DNA from: Sparassis latifolia
Lineage: Eukaryota; Basidiomycota; Agaricomycetes; Polyporales; Sparassidaceae
DNA: 64,000 bases
Direction of reading: 5' to 3'
Assembly: GCA_018466975.1 (NCBI GenBank)
Contig: CM031554.1
Coordinates: 1-64,000, forward strand
Under the pieces are notes generated by a model that ran no database searches, was not told the DNA's origin, and worked only from the letters and a program-made list of their open reading frames with translations. Each line of letters opens with the position of its first letter. Position 1 is the stretch's first letter. Below, piece after piece: positions 1 to 9,273 of the stretch. The translations under genes and the position numbers were made by a program.

Positions 1-155
1 CAACCTAACCTAACCTAACCTAACCTAACCTAACCTAACCTAACCTAACCTAACCTAACCTAACCTAACCTAACCTAACCTAACCTAACCTAACCTAACC
101 TAACCTAACCTAACCTAACCTAACCTAACCTAACCTAACCTAACCTAACCTAACC
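1..155. repeat. Terminal telomere array, 5-bp unit TAACC / GGTTA
   Basis: The window opens with about 31 perfect head-to-tail copies of a 5-bp unit (cctaa on this strand, TTAGG on the other). The C-rich strand reads 5' to 3' into the chromosome, as expected for a left chromosome end. The array becomes degenerate at 156 and telomere-like words (ccctaaccc, aacctaa, tacctaact) continue to about 218. The unit is TTAGG, not the TTAGGG usual in fungi. Confidence 0.95.
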
Positions 156-219
156 CTAGCCCGATGAAGACCCTAACCCAACGTTAAGGTAACCTAAGCT
201 TTACCTAAGGTACCTAACT

Positions 220-374
220 CACGTGACACGAACACGTGACACCGCTGGATCCCGTGCTTAAGTGCACGGCAGCACCGTCACGTGACTCGGCGGCATCTCG
301 GCACACCAGTTTGGAAGTGCCTGGGCCTTGGTCACGTGATTATGGTCTAGACCACATCACGTGCAGAGCACGTG
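220..374. promoter_or_regulatory. Cluster of six CACGTG palindromes beside the telomere
   Basis: CACGTG occurs at 220-225, 233-238, 279-284, 333-338, 358-363 and 369-374. Four of the six are followed by 'ac' and several are preceded by 't'. A random 6-mer would be expected about once per 4 kb. CACGTG is the E-box core bound by basic helix-loop-helix proteins such as the Cbf1/Pho4/USF class. No gene start is evident next to it, so a chromatin or telomere-boundary role is only a possibility. Confidence 0.55.
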
Positions 375-1495
375 ACTGTTCTATAATTGCTATCTCATAC
401 TGAGCATACCACCTGCCGACTTATCGCGAGACGGACCGGACGTACGTACAAGAAGCCTTGAGCTTCTTTCCCCGTCCCTTCTGGGCCTTCGGCCCAGATG
501 CGTGTCTTAGAGTAGCGCCTGTCGGACGTGTGACGCCCTCTGATCAGGGATTCAGCCCCAAGCGAGCTGGTGCCTGCTTCAAGATGCAAGAGCGCTGTAA
601 GTGCAACCTTGCCTCCGGGACTCTGATTATGACGTCGGGCGGCACCCGGGACGATCATTTCCCCGGGATGTTATGACCGTCAGCGGCTGTATGTTACTGT
701 AGCAAGCGCCCGGGACTTCGGTCTCGGATCACGCTGGAGCCCCTGAGAAGCCACCACCCTCCCATCTCGCCCTAACCCGGTTGAGTAGTTGGTCACTGGT
801 GACGATGCACAGACTCCACGACAGCGTGAGAAGTAAAAATGAACAGGTGGCCGTCTTCCGAGGAAACTCCGAAGATGTTCACACGGAAAGACCCGAGCCG
901 AGCTGCCGCTCGGAACATCCTCGGTGCGTGCTTTGTTTGTCTAATTGAGTCAAGCGCGCCATCTTTCGAACGTGCGATAACTGACCCCGACGGCGAAACC
1001 TCGGGTCAGATGACCAGGCGTTGGGCCGGGTAAACTCGGTAAGTGATTATGGATCATATGCTAAATCCGTCCCTTGGACGAATGTGCGCTAGTCGATTGG
1101 CTAGTCGGAAGAACTTCGGTTCGGAATAGGTGCCGATTGGTGATACTCCTGCGGAGCCTCTCACGGTCGGAGTTGCCTGGACCCGGGCTGGAGCCTGGCC
1201 ATGACGCCACCTGACGCACGTTCCCCTCGGCTACACGGTGCGCGCGGAGCTACCGCGCGAGCAACCAAACACGGCCAAATGGTCCGTGCGCGGTTTCCCA
1301 GAAGATAAAAGCAGGTGGCGAGAGCACTGAAGAGGCATCAGCCGAAACGTGCCCGTCAAGAAGCGATTCTTGACCTCGTCTGCACTTTAAAGCCGCCTCT
1401 TGAGATTTGTTGTTGAAATCCAACCTAACCCTAACTAACTCTAATATAAACCTCTAACGGATACTCGAAATAACGTCGTCTGGTGCGTCCCTCGT
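375..1495. other. Subtelomeric sequence without a recognisable gene
   Basis: Short open frames occur on both strands but none resembles a protein family or shows a convincing exon structure. A degenerate telomere-like stretch (aacctaaccctaactaactc) lies at about 1421-1440, just before the 21-bp minisatellite. It may be a scar of an older chromosome end. Confidence 0.6.
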
Positions 1496-2420
1496 AAATA
1501 TTTGTATGTCGCTTAGAAATGTTCGTTTGCCGCTTAGAAGTATTTGTATGCCACTTACAAATGTCGGTATGTCCATGTCGCTTACGACGCTCTGTATGTC
1601 GCCAGTGGTAAGCGTTCGTATGTCGCTCACAAATATTTGTACACCACTTAAAAATATTCGTATGCTGCTTAAAAATGTCGGTATGTCGGTTACGTCACTG
1701 TGTATGTCGTCTACTGTGCTCTGTATGTCGTCTATGGTATTCTGTATGCTGCCTACGGTAAGCCTCGGTATGTCGCTTACAAGTGTTTTTTGTATGCCGC
1801 CTAGAAATATTTGTATGCCATCTACGAGTATCGGTACGTCGCTTACAAAGTATCTTTTGTGTGCCGCTTAGAAATATTTGTATGCCATCTTACGAATATT
1901 TGTATGTGGTCTACGAACGTCGGTATGTGGTCTATAAGCGTTCATATGCAATGTATAGTACTCTGTATGTGGCGTACGGTATTCTGTATGTGGCCTATAG
2001 TGGCTTATAGCATTCTGTATGCGGTCTATAGTGGTCTGTATGCGGTCTATAGCATTCTGTACGCGGTCTATAATGGTCTATAGTGGTCTGTATGCGATCT
2101 GTAGCATTCTGTATGCGGTCTAGAGTGGTCTGTAGTGCTCTGTATGCGGTCTATAGTGGTCTGTACGTGGTCTACGATGGTCTATAGTGATCTGTATGCG
2201 CTCTATAGTGGTCTGTATGCGCTCTATAGTGGTCTGTACGCGGTCTATAGTGGTCTGTATGTGGTCTATAATGGCCTATAATGGTCTGTATGTGGTCTAT
2301 AGCATTCTGTATGCGGTCTAGAGTGGTCTGTATGCGATCTAGAGTGGTTTGTAGTGCTCTGTATGCGGTCTGTAGCATTCTGTATGCGGTCTACAGTTAT
2401 CTGTATGCGGCCTACAGTCA
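1496..2420. repeat. 21-bp minisatellite, about 44 copies
   Basis: A degenerate tandem repeat of about 21 bp runs through this block. The left part has units starting gtatgtcgcttacaaat. The right part has the variant gtatgcggtctatagtgg and is more uniform. Because 21 is a multiple of three, several frames stay open and would encode 7-residue repeats. These frames show no start context, domain or codon bias and are treated as by-products of the repeat. A few units carry short indels that change the phase. Confidence 0.85.
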
Positions 2421-2535
2421 CCCCGGGTCACCTCCGACACCTCGGTCACCTGGTCACCCGGTCACCCGGTCACCTTCGACACCTCGAACACCTCGTCACC
2501 CGGTCACCCTCGACACCTCGAACACCTCGGGTGAC
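2418..2535. repeat. Short CACC-rich tandem repeat
   Basis: Immediately after the 21-bp array is a patch of imperfect 8-16 bp repeats built from tcacccgg, acacctcg and aacacctcg. It ends in tgactccat at about 2538. It separates the two larger subtelomeric repeat arrays and carries no plausible gene. Confidence 0.6.
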
Positions 2536-2639
2536 TCCATAAAAGGAAGGTGACTTGCTATATATGGGTGTCACCCGACACCTGAAACGATACATCTGTT
2601 TTTCTGATAAGTACTGTAGGTTGTCTGGGCTGGCTATTT

Positions 2640-3560
2640 CTTGTGCAAGCTGTTCGTGGCCTTCCTGGACTGCCACTTGTGGTTTGTCCCTCTGGTGGCC
2701 ACTACAGCAGGTGGCCGTCCGGGAAGGCCATTTCTTGTACAAGCTGTACATGGCCTGCTTGGACTGCCACTTGTGGTTTATCACTCTCATGGCCACTACA
2801 GCAGATGGCCGTCCGCGACGGCCACTCATGGTCTGTACCACAGGTGGCCGTTGAGAAAGGCCATTTTTTGTGCAAGCTATGCATGGCCTTCCTGGACTGC
2901 CACTTGTGGTCTATCTCTCTGGTGGCCACTGCAGCTGGTGGCCGTCCGGGAAGGCCATTTCTTGTGCAAGCTGTTCATAGCCTTCCTGGACTGCCACTTG
3001 TGGTTTGTCACTCTCATGGCCACTACAGCAGATGGCTGTCCAGGATGGCCACTCATGGTCAGTACCACAGGTGGCCGTCCAGGAAGGCCATTTTTTGTGC
3101 AAGCTATACATGGCCTTCCTGGACTGCCACTTGTGCTTTATCCCTCTGGTGGCCACTGCAGCAGGTGGCCGTCCGGGAAGGCCATTTCTTGTACAAGCTG
3201 TACATGGCCTTCCCGGACTGCCACTTGTAGTTTGTCACTCTCATGGCCGGTACAGCAGATGGCCATCCAGGATGGCCACTCATGGTCAGTACCACAGGTG
3301 GCCGTCCAGGAAGGCCATTTTTTGTGCAAGCCATGCATGGCCTTCCTGGACTGCCACTTGGTTTATCCCTCTGGTGGCCACAACAGTAGGTGGCCGTCCA
3401 GGATGGCCACTCATGGTCAGTGCCACAGGTGGCCGTCCGGGAAGGCCATTTCTTGTGCAAGCTGTGCATGGCCTTCCTGGACTGCCACTTGTGGTCTGTC
3501 CCCCTGGTGGCCACTACAGCAGATGGCCGTCCAGGACGGCCACTCATGGCCACTGTGCTT
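2640..3560. repeat. 227-bp higher-order tandem repeat, four copies
   Basis: The landmark ggactgccacttg recurs at about 2667, 2761, 2894, 2988, 3121, 3215, 3348 and 3479. The steps alternate 94 and 133 bp, giving a 227-bp higher-order period; the last step is 131. Each unit is rich in tggcc/ggcca, with phrases such as ctggtggccact and aggccattt. Stops are rare on both strands, so long ORFs up to 327 codons appear in several frames. They share no family and shift frame between units (227 is not divisible by three), so they are not called genes. Confidence 0.85.
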
Positions 3561-3785
3561 TGCTGACTGTGCCACCTGGCCTATGCAGCCATCTGAGCCT
3601 CTTTTGGCCGCGAGCTATGGTTGAGGAGTATGAGGCTTTTGAAGTGGCATTGGTTATGGATGTGTCGCTGTAATAATACATATCATAATTGCGTAGTACA
3701 TTACTACAGGTCTAGTTTATCATATGCTTACTACAGTGGCAGCCCAGCATTCCTAACTGGGACCCATGTCGGTAATACACCACCA

Positions 3786-4190
3786 TCGCCATGTATGGCC
3801 GTCCACGACGGCCACGCAGGACAGCGGCCCCTCACCAGCGCTAGTAATGGTGCACGTGCCTGCAGCACCTTTTGTAGTGTTGGGCAACAGCCTCCTTCCC
3901 AAAGCAGACACGTATCTAGCCTTGGCTCAAGTTCAACTTAGACCTGGCACCCCATGCAACTCGAACGGTCATCTACGATGGCCACTCATGGCCAGCGTGC
4001 TTTGCCCCCCCCCTTGCACCACCTCGCCTGTGCAGCCACCTGTGCCTTTCCACGCATGGTCGTCCGCGACGGCCGCGCAGGTCAGAGGCCCCTCACCAGC
4101 GCTAGTGATGGCGCACGTGCCCTACGGCACGGTCCGTAGGGTTCGGCAACGGCCTCCTTCCCAAAGGGGACGCGTACCCCTAGCGTCCGC
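3786..4190. repeat. Diverged direct-repeat pair, about 140 bp, 263 bp apart
   Basis: The segment at about 3790-3920 recurs at about 4053-4186. Both contain ggccgtcc/ggtcgtcc, gcccctcaccagcgctag and cctccttcccaaag. Most differences are transitions at CpG: ggcgcac versus ggtgcac, aacggcc versus aacagcc, gacgcg versus gacacg. The proximal copy (4050-4186) retains CpG and the telomere-side copy has TpG/CpA. The flanks also resemble the end of the 227-bp array (compare 3530-3590 with 3975-4045). No gene is seen. Confidence 0.6.
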
Positions 4191-4258
4191 TCGGGGAACC
4201 CCCACCCTAGGGTTGGGGTTGCCCGCCCTCAGCGACCCTACGGCCGGCCTAGGGGGCC

Positions 4259-5335
4259 TCATACCTCCACGCCGCAGGGAGAAGAATTTCGAGATCGGCC
4301 GCGATACTATGCAGCGCGCGACCGTACCATCTGGCTGGACGATACTGATCGCCGCGACGCGGCCCGGCTGGTAGTGGTGCGCAAGTGCCTGCAAAATGTA
4401 CATGAGATTGCGGCGCAGGTCGAGCTGGTAATTCACATAAGCCGCGATAATATTTTTGAACATGCCCTCCTCTAGGGCCGTGGCGGGCGAGACCGTTGGG
4501 TCGTATCCGCGCTCCGATGTCGACGCATGTGCGAACCGCCAGAGGAATTCGCACAGGATCTGGGGGTACTCACACACGTCGAACGCCTCTGAGGCGATCA
4601 TCCCACCTATGTCCCAGCGCATGAGCCGCGCAGACGTGCCGTGGAGCGAGATCGAGAAGAAGTGCGTGCGGAACTGCTGCCCGCACGCGTCGGTCGCCCA
4701 CCGCACGTTCCGGCCGAACGCCTGACGCGCCCTCTCTCGGTCCATCTTCTCAGCATGCTCGAGTAATAGCAGGAACTTGTGACGCGACCTGTCCGCACCG
4801 GGTGCGGGATCGCGCATGAAATCGCCCTGTGCAGCCCCCTGGACGTCGATGTACATTTCTGACTTGGCGGCGGGGACGCTGTCGGACCCGCGCGAGACGC
4901 ACACCAGCGCAGGCACCTCTTCTTCATTTTCCGGACCACTGTAGCGAAAGTCAAGCCGTGGACACCGGTCGTGGTCCGTGATGGCCATGCACTACAAGAA
5001 ACTGGGGTCAGGACTTATATGGTCAAACGGACGTGCGTGCCACGCACCAACTCGAGGGCTACATTACCGTCTGCAAGTTTATCGAACGCTCCCGCAGAAG
5101 GGGGCATCAGCGCCAAGTTCTTCGGAGGCAGGAAATCAAGGAATTTCTCCACAGGCATGGGCCCGACGACGTAGCTGTCGGCGGCCTCGGCATGGCGTTC
5201 GTTGATAGTCTGTGTGGTTTCATTGACCGGAAGCGCGGAGCTTGAGCTGGGGGCTTCTGGCAAGTCGGACCTGCTGGAGAGCATGGGCCGTGGGGCCGGT
5301 TCAGGGCTCGGTGTACGAGAACGAGCAGACACCAT
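4259..5335 (-). pseudogene. 3'-truncated FunK1 kinase copy
   Basis: The copy starts with MVSARSRTPSPEPAPRPML at 5335. It has a first exon ending in NVALEL and a usable intron (gtacgtgg...ttgtag), then a second exon opening with CMAITDHDRCPR. The frame stays open through ARLMRWDIGGMIASEAFD and ALAHHYQPGRVAAIS to RRGGM, where the duplication ends at about 4259. The frame then runs about 45 codons into foreign sequence. The copy therefore keeps the FunK1 N-terminal half and loses the HRD-type catalytic loop and the C-lobe, so it cannot be an active kinase. Absence of stops suggests a recent event. A TATA-like gcatataagc lies at 5400-5409 and is shared with the intact gene. Confidence 0.8.
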
Positions 5336-6075
5336 GGGAGAAGTGCTGAGTGGATGTTGGAACGTAGAAAGTAATGCACCAACAGACATCGCCTTGAGCG
5401 CATATAAGCCGCAAGGTATTCATTGTTTTTCGGAGGTACGCTGATTTCGTTTCGCCACGTGATCGCGTCAGAGACAAAGAGAACGCGTTTTATTCCACTT
5501 TCGACCTTTTTTCCACGATCGAGCCTTTTGTGCCCCAGTGAGCGAAGCGGTTGCTCTGAACGTTGTATCGCTCGACGTCAACACACTCCGCGACGACGCA
5601 ACGCGAAAACAGAGAACGAAACGAGACAGTCACGAAAACAATGAAAAGCGGGGTTGCCAACGCGTCCAGCTCACCACGCGACACAGCGACGCAACTACTG
5701 GCTTTCTCTCGCAAGAAATGGCAAGTATCAACAGCACTTACTAATGACCACTGTCGAAACCAATATATGATATCCTTCAAGGTGTCCTTCGAAGAGCCAC
5801 TGAGCAGTTCCGCTTGCCATCCGATATTTTGAATGGTAGAAAGGTGCTACTGACGATGAGAATAGCAGTAGATGTTTTGGTTGAGCATCAATAAACCGCA
5901 ACCGCCCGACCGACGGTGGACAGACGTCCTGCTGATGGCATGAGATGCGCAAAGCCGTCTAGGTTGAGAGATGAGTGTCATTGGTGGAAGATCGAGGACA
6001 CTAGGCGGCGTACTTCACAGTAGCCCCGCCAGAACTGGTCAATTTGAAGAAAACGAGAGGGCGCCTTAGGGCACT
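4259..6075 (-). repeat. Inverted duplicate of the FunK1 locus at 48.87-50.66 kb
   Basis: On the minus strand this segment matches plus-strand 48865-50662. It spans about 700 bp upstream of the kinase start, exon 1, the first intron and most of exon 2. Similarity stops abruptly at both ends. Near 4259 it stops after the codons for RRGGM, where the intact gene continues to RGYWG and this copy reads into unrelated GC-rich DNA. Near 6070 it joins a serine-rich coding fragment. The coding part looks about 95% identical at protein level by eye; the non-coding part is more diverged. Confidence 0.85.
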
Positions 6076-6814
6076 TGCTTCCGATGATGGCCGCAATTCG
6101 CGTTGAAGCATCGTTCGCGGTTTGGCGGGGTGTCACGCTGGAGGTCGAAGCGGAGCTGGTCACGCTCGCAGAAGCAACCGAAAACGACGAAGACGAAGAG
6201 GACGCGAACGAGAAAGACGAAGAAAATGAAGACGCGAACGACAGCGATAGTTTGGATGTAGTGTACGCTATGTAGTCGAACATATACGAAACGACCGACG
6301 TCTCCTCTGAGGTGACGTTCGCCTGGAGAAAGTGCGACTCGCTTTCCTGCCCGGTGATGTTGGAGGGTACGACGGCCTCGTACGAGCTGCACCCGACGCC
6401 ATCAACGTAGTATCAGGACAACGGCGACTGCATCACATTCGGCTCCTGCGTGACACAGCCATAGACCTGCAATTGCGTGCACGTGTTCGTCGGAGAGGGC
6501 AATGGGTCTAATTAGCTTGCGCGAAGGTGAAAGGGCTTGGACAGGTCCACCGGAGAAGCGAGCAGGATCAAGGCATTGCCGGCTGAGGTGATGCTCAGCG
6601 TCCCATCGTAGATTCTCACCGCCTGTGCGTTGGATGTCTGACGCAGCGACCAGGGAACATTCGACTTATCCATGATGACTGCGGTTAGACGACATGGACG
6701 GCGTGACCTCTGGAGAAAGAGAACGGACCCACCCCCGCGCCCGCTCCCCGCAGTAGAATTACATAGCCTTACGAGACGATCCATAAGCCGAGCACTGCAC
6801 ATGCTAAGGAGCAA
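6070..6814 (-). pseudogene. Ectodomain fragment of a basidiomycete membrane protein
   Basis: Minus-strand translation reads in segments: a part with QAVRIYDGTLSITSAG, then LQVYGCVTQEPNV, then YYVDGVGCSSYEAVVPSNIT, then MFDYIAYTT. A long serine-rich linker follows, ending TRIAAIIG. The order VYG, Y-VDG, a paired Phe-rich strand and DYI-YT followed by a Ser-rich stalk and a glycine-rich membrane entry is the usual layout of a secreted galactose-binding-like ectodomain common in mushrooms. An in-frame TGA interrupts it near 6420. The membrane segment is missing because the frame joins the FunK1 duplication at about 6070. The family call is by pattern only. Confidence 0.4.
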
Positions 6815-8336
6815 TCAGCACAGTTGTGCTGCACCACTTCGGCTCAGGTATGTGTCACAAATCATGGCAGATGTCCACCTTCAAGCGCCAGGATTGTAGA
6901 GGCAAGCCGTCCACCCACCACGTTCGACGCCACCGAACTGTGGACGAACGCCCGACGGCGCGATAAGTTCCAGCGCGCCGCCAGCTTCCTCCGGGTGGTG
7001 CCTGACCGTGAAACAATCAGATTAGAACCTGTCTCATCAAGCCCAGTGTTCCGACGATAGCGGGAACGACGAAACGACGATCTGAGGATGCAACCAGTGG
7101 ATAGCGATAAGGCCGTATATATCGGAGCCAGATACGGCCAGATAGAGCTGATAGACGTAGGATCCGCGTACAGCGGCGACCTGCGTGCCATGTCGTCTTT
7201 ACATGAACACTCGTCGACACCGATATGAATAGACCGAGAGACGAGACCTAGATGAGGCAAGCGAAGCGAGAGAGTTGGACTTGGTCGAGCACTTGGAGCT
7301 GCACCCAGCTGGTATCGTACCAAGAGCACAGCGAAGTACTTGGCAGACCCACGAAAGCACAGACTGTTATTGCAGAGTGGCCGCATGCCGACATCTGAGG
7401 AACCAGAGCAGCGAGTCTACCAGCGAAATTACACGACAGACTCGCACGCTTCCTTCGTCGACATCTTGACATACACAGCGCAGTATATGGTCGAGGATGG
7501 CATAACGACAGCTTGAGAGTTCGATGGTTGACCGCGAGCGCTCAGGCACCATGGGTAGACGCGCGCGGTCTCTTCCGAGCTGGTATTCTGAACAGAGATC
7601 GTGCGCAGAAACTGAATATTAGCACGCTGGAGGGAGGGGAACATAGCGATGCAAGACTTACATAGGTACCCAGGAACATACTTCAGGACCACCGGCAGTT
7701 GATCAACATGTACGGCGCGTAAAGTCTGTAAAGTTCAAATAAGCTGACGCCTGGTCACGTACTTCTCGCCTGAGTATCTGTGGATCCCAGACGGGCGATG
7801 GGCGACTTTTGTGTTATCGTCGACAATACTGCGGCCAAGAACAGAATGAACGTGAGGACACGAGGTCTCTTCGGAGTCTAGTGGGTTAGGTTAGGTATGG
7901 ATCAACGCCGGCGACGTAGAGCGACGCGACTGACCGTTAGGGGCGGGTATATGCGTCGTATTTCGGTGGGTGGTCTTCGACGAGTACCACTATCGAGCGA
8001 GTATCGGAGACATGTTGCGGAGGAAAACGAAACATGGGCAGCTTGCGTGATCCCACCTGTGGGGACAGTCAGCACGATTACTCACGAGTGTATCCACCGA
8101 AATAGATGAGACTGCTGCAGACGAGCACTGTAACGCGTACCTTGGCGCCGCGGGTCAGCTGGACACACAAAGTGGGGCCAGAATTGGTTAGGACTGATCA
8201 GAGTGGCAGCTGGTAGCGTCGCCATGCGTGATAGACGGGTAGGGACACGGTGGATGAGCGAGAGAGTGGTCGGTCTCGAGCTGGGCCCTCGGAGATATAG
8301 TGGATGCGCTCCACACAAAGTCCTGCGCATTCCCGG
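6815..8336. other. Subtelomeric stretch without a supportable gene
   Basis: Several ORFs of 60-175 codons exist on both strands but none has a recognisable domain or consistent splice phase. An inverted interstitial telomere-like word, ggttaggttagg, sits at 7884-7895. Its orientation is opposite to the terminal array. Minus-strand frames at 7429-7692 could be remnants of a spliced gene but cannot be assigned. Confidence 0.5.
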
Positions 8337-9010
8337 TCAGATATCACCCCACACTACGAACGACTCGTCTGAGCACTTGAGACTCTGCATCGAGACGAGG
8401 CTTACCGTGCGCACTGCAGCTTCGGATTCTGTTCTCTCACGGACCCACGGTACCGGAGTGCTTGTTTTTGGTGGTCGGATCGATCGTGTACGTCCCTCTT
8501 TGACATCGCCAGCTGGATCCGCCGTCGTCGAAGCCGGGGCAGCGCACTTGGTTATTGCATCGGTGACACGAGACGGGGCGGTGAGTGAGGGGGAAGAGCA
8601 GGTCTGGAGTATATCGAGTGGTGCCCCAGCGCCTGTGGGAAGACTCGAACCCTCGGCATGAGACATTTGTTCCGCGCTCATTAATGCAGCTGTCTGCAAG
8701 TGTGTCACAGACCCTTGGTCAAGATGTTTTTTTTCCGGCTTCGACGAACGACGAAATGTTGCTCTCGTCTCACGCGTACAACTCAAACCGCAGGTCTCCC
8801 GACGAGGAGCCTCCCTCCTCGAGAGCAAATATTATTCGTGAGGCACTGCCGTCGGAAGTACTCAGGGTGCGTTTGCCATGTCCGTTGATTGGGTTCGATG
8901 CTCTAAGACATTGTCTTTCCTTTCGTCGGCATCGCTGCGTCATGCAACCAGGGCAGGTTACCAGCAAACATCTTTCGAGGACATAGCATATTGTGAAGCG
9001 AAAGTAGCAG
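8337..9010 (-). pseudogene. Possible cytoplasmic-tail remnant of a membrane protein
   Basis: On the minus strand a basic stretch RCRRKERQ is followed by NPINGHGKRTLSTSDGSAS and GGSSSGDLRFELYA. A frame-shifted continuation reads RETRATFRRSSKP and then a Ser/Thr/Pro-rich tail to ERTESEAAVRTVSLVSMQSL and a stop at 8337. This resembles the juxtamembrane and cytoplasmic tail of the same kind of protein whose ectodomain piece lies at 6.07-6.81 kb. Here there is no ectodomain upstream, because the F-box gene on the other strand begins at 9274. The assignment is tentative. Confidence 0.3.
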
Positions 9011-9273
9011 CGCCGGGTACAAATCAGACCGGTACGTCCCCATCTCGTCCTCGTCCTCGCCTTGCGGATGGGGTCCACGATGGAGCAGAGAAGAGAAGCG
9101 GCGGACAGGGAACGCGTTGCTGAGTCAGTGGTCTCTGCCTAAGTGCCATGACCTCAGCAACGCTATATCTATCCCCGCCGCTTCCCGCGATCCTCCAGAT
9201 AATCGCCTTCATCCTGTACCAGCATTGACACCAATTTTCTCCACAGCGACCGCAACGATCTTTGGCTTGCACG

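Noticed and set aside
1506..2083. Plus-strand ORFs with Cys-Met-Pro-type 7-residue repeats
   Set aside because: Direct consequence of the 21-bp minisatellite; no signal peptide or conserved family.
2470..3673. Many long ORFs on both strands (up to 327 codons) rich in Trp-Pro and Cys-His
   Set aside because: They are produced by the stop-poor 227-bp tandem repeat, shift frame between repeat units and show no domain, start context or introns.
8636..8670. tRNA-like B-box (ggttcgagtc on the minus strand)
   Set aside because: The T-stem pairs poorly and no A-box or acceptor stem is found at the right distance.
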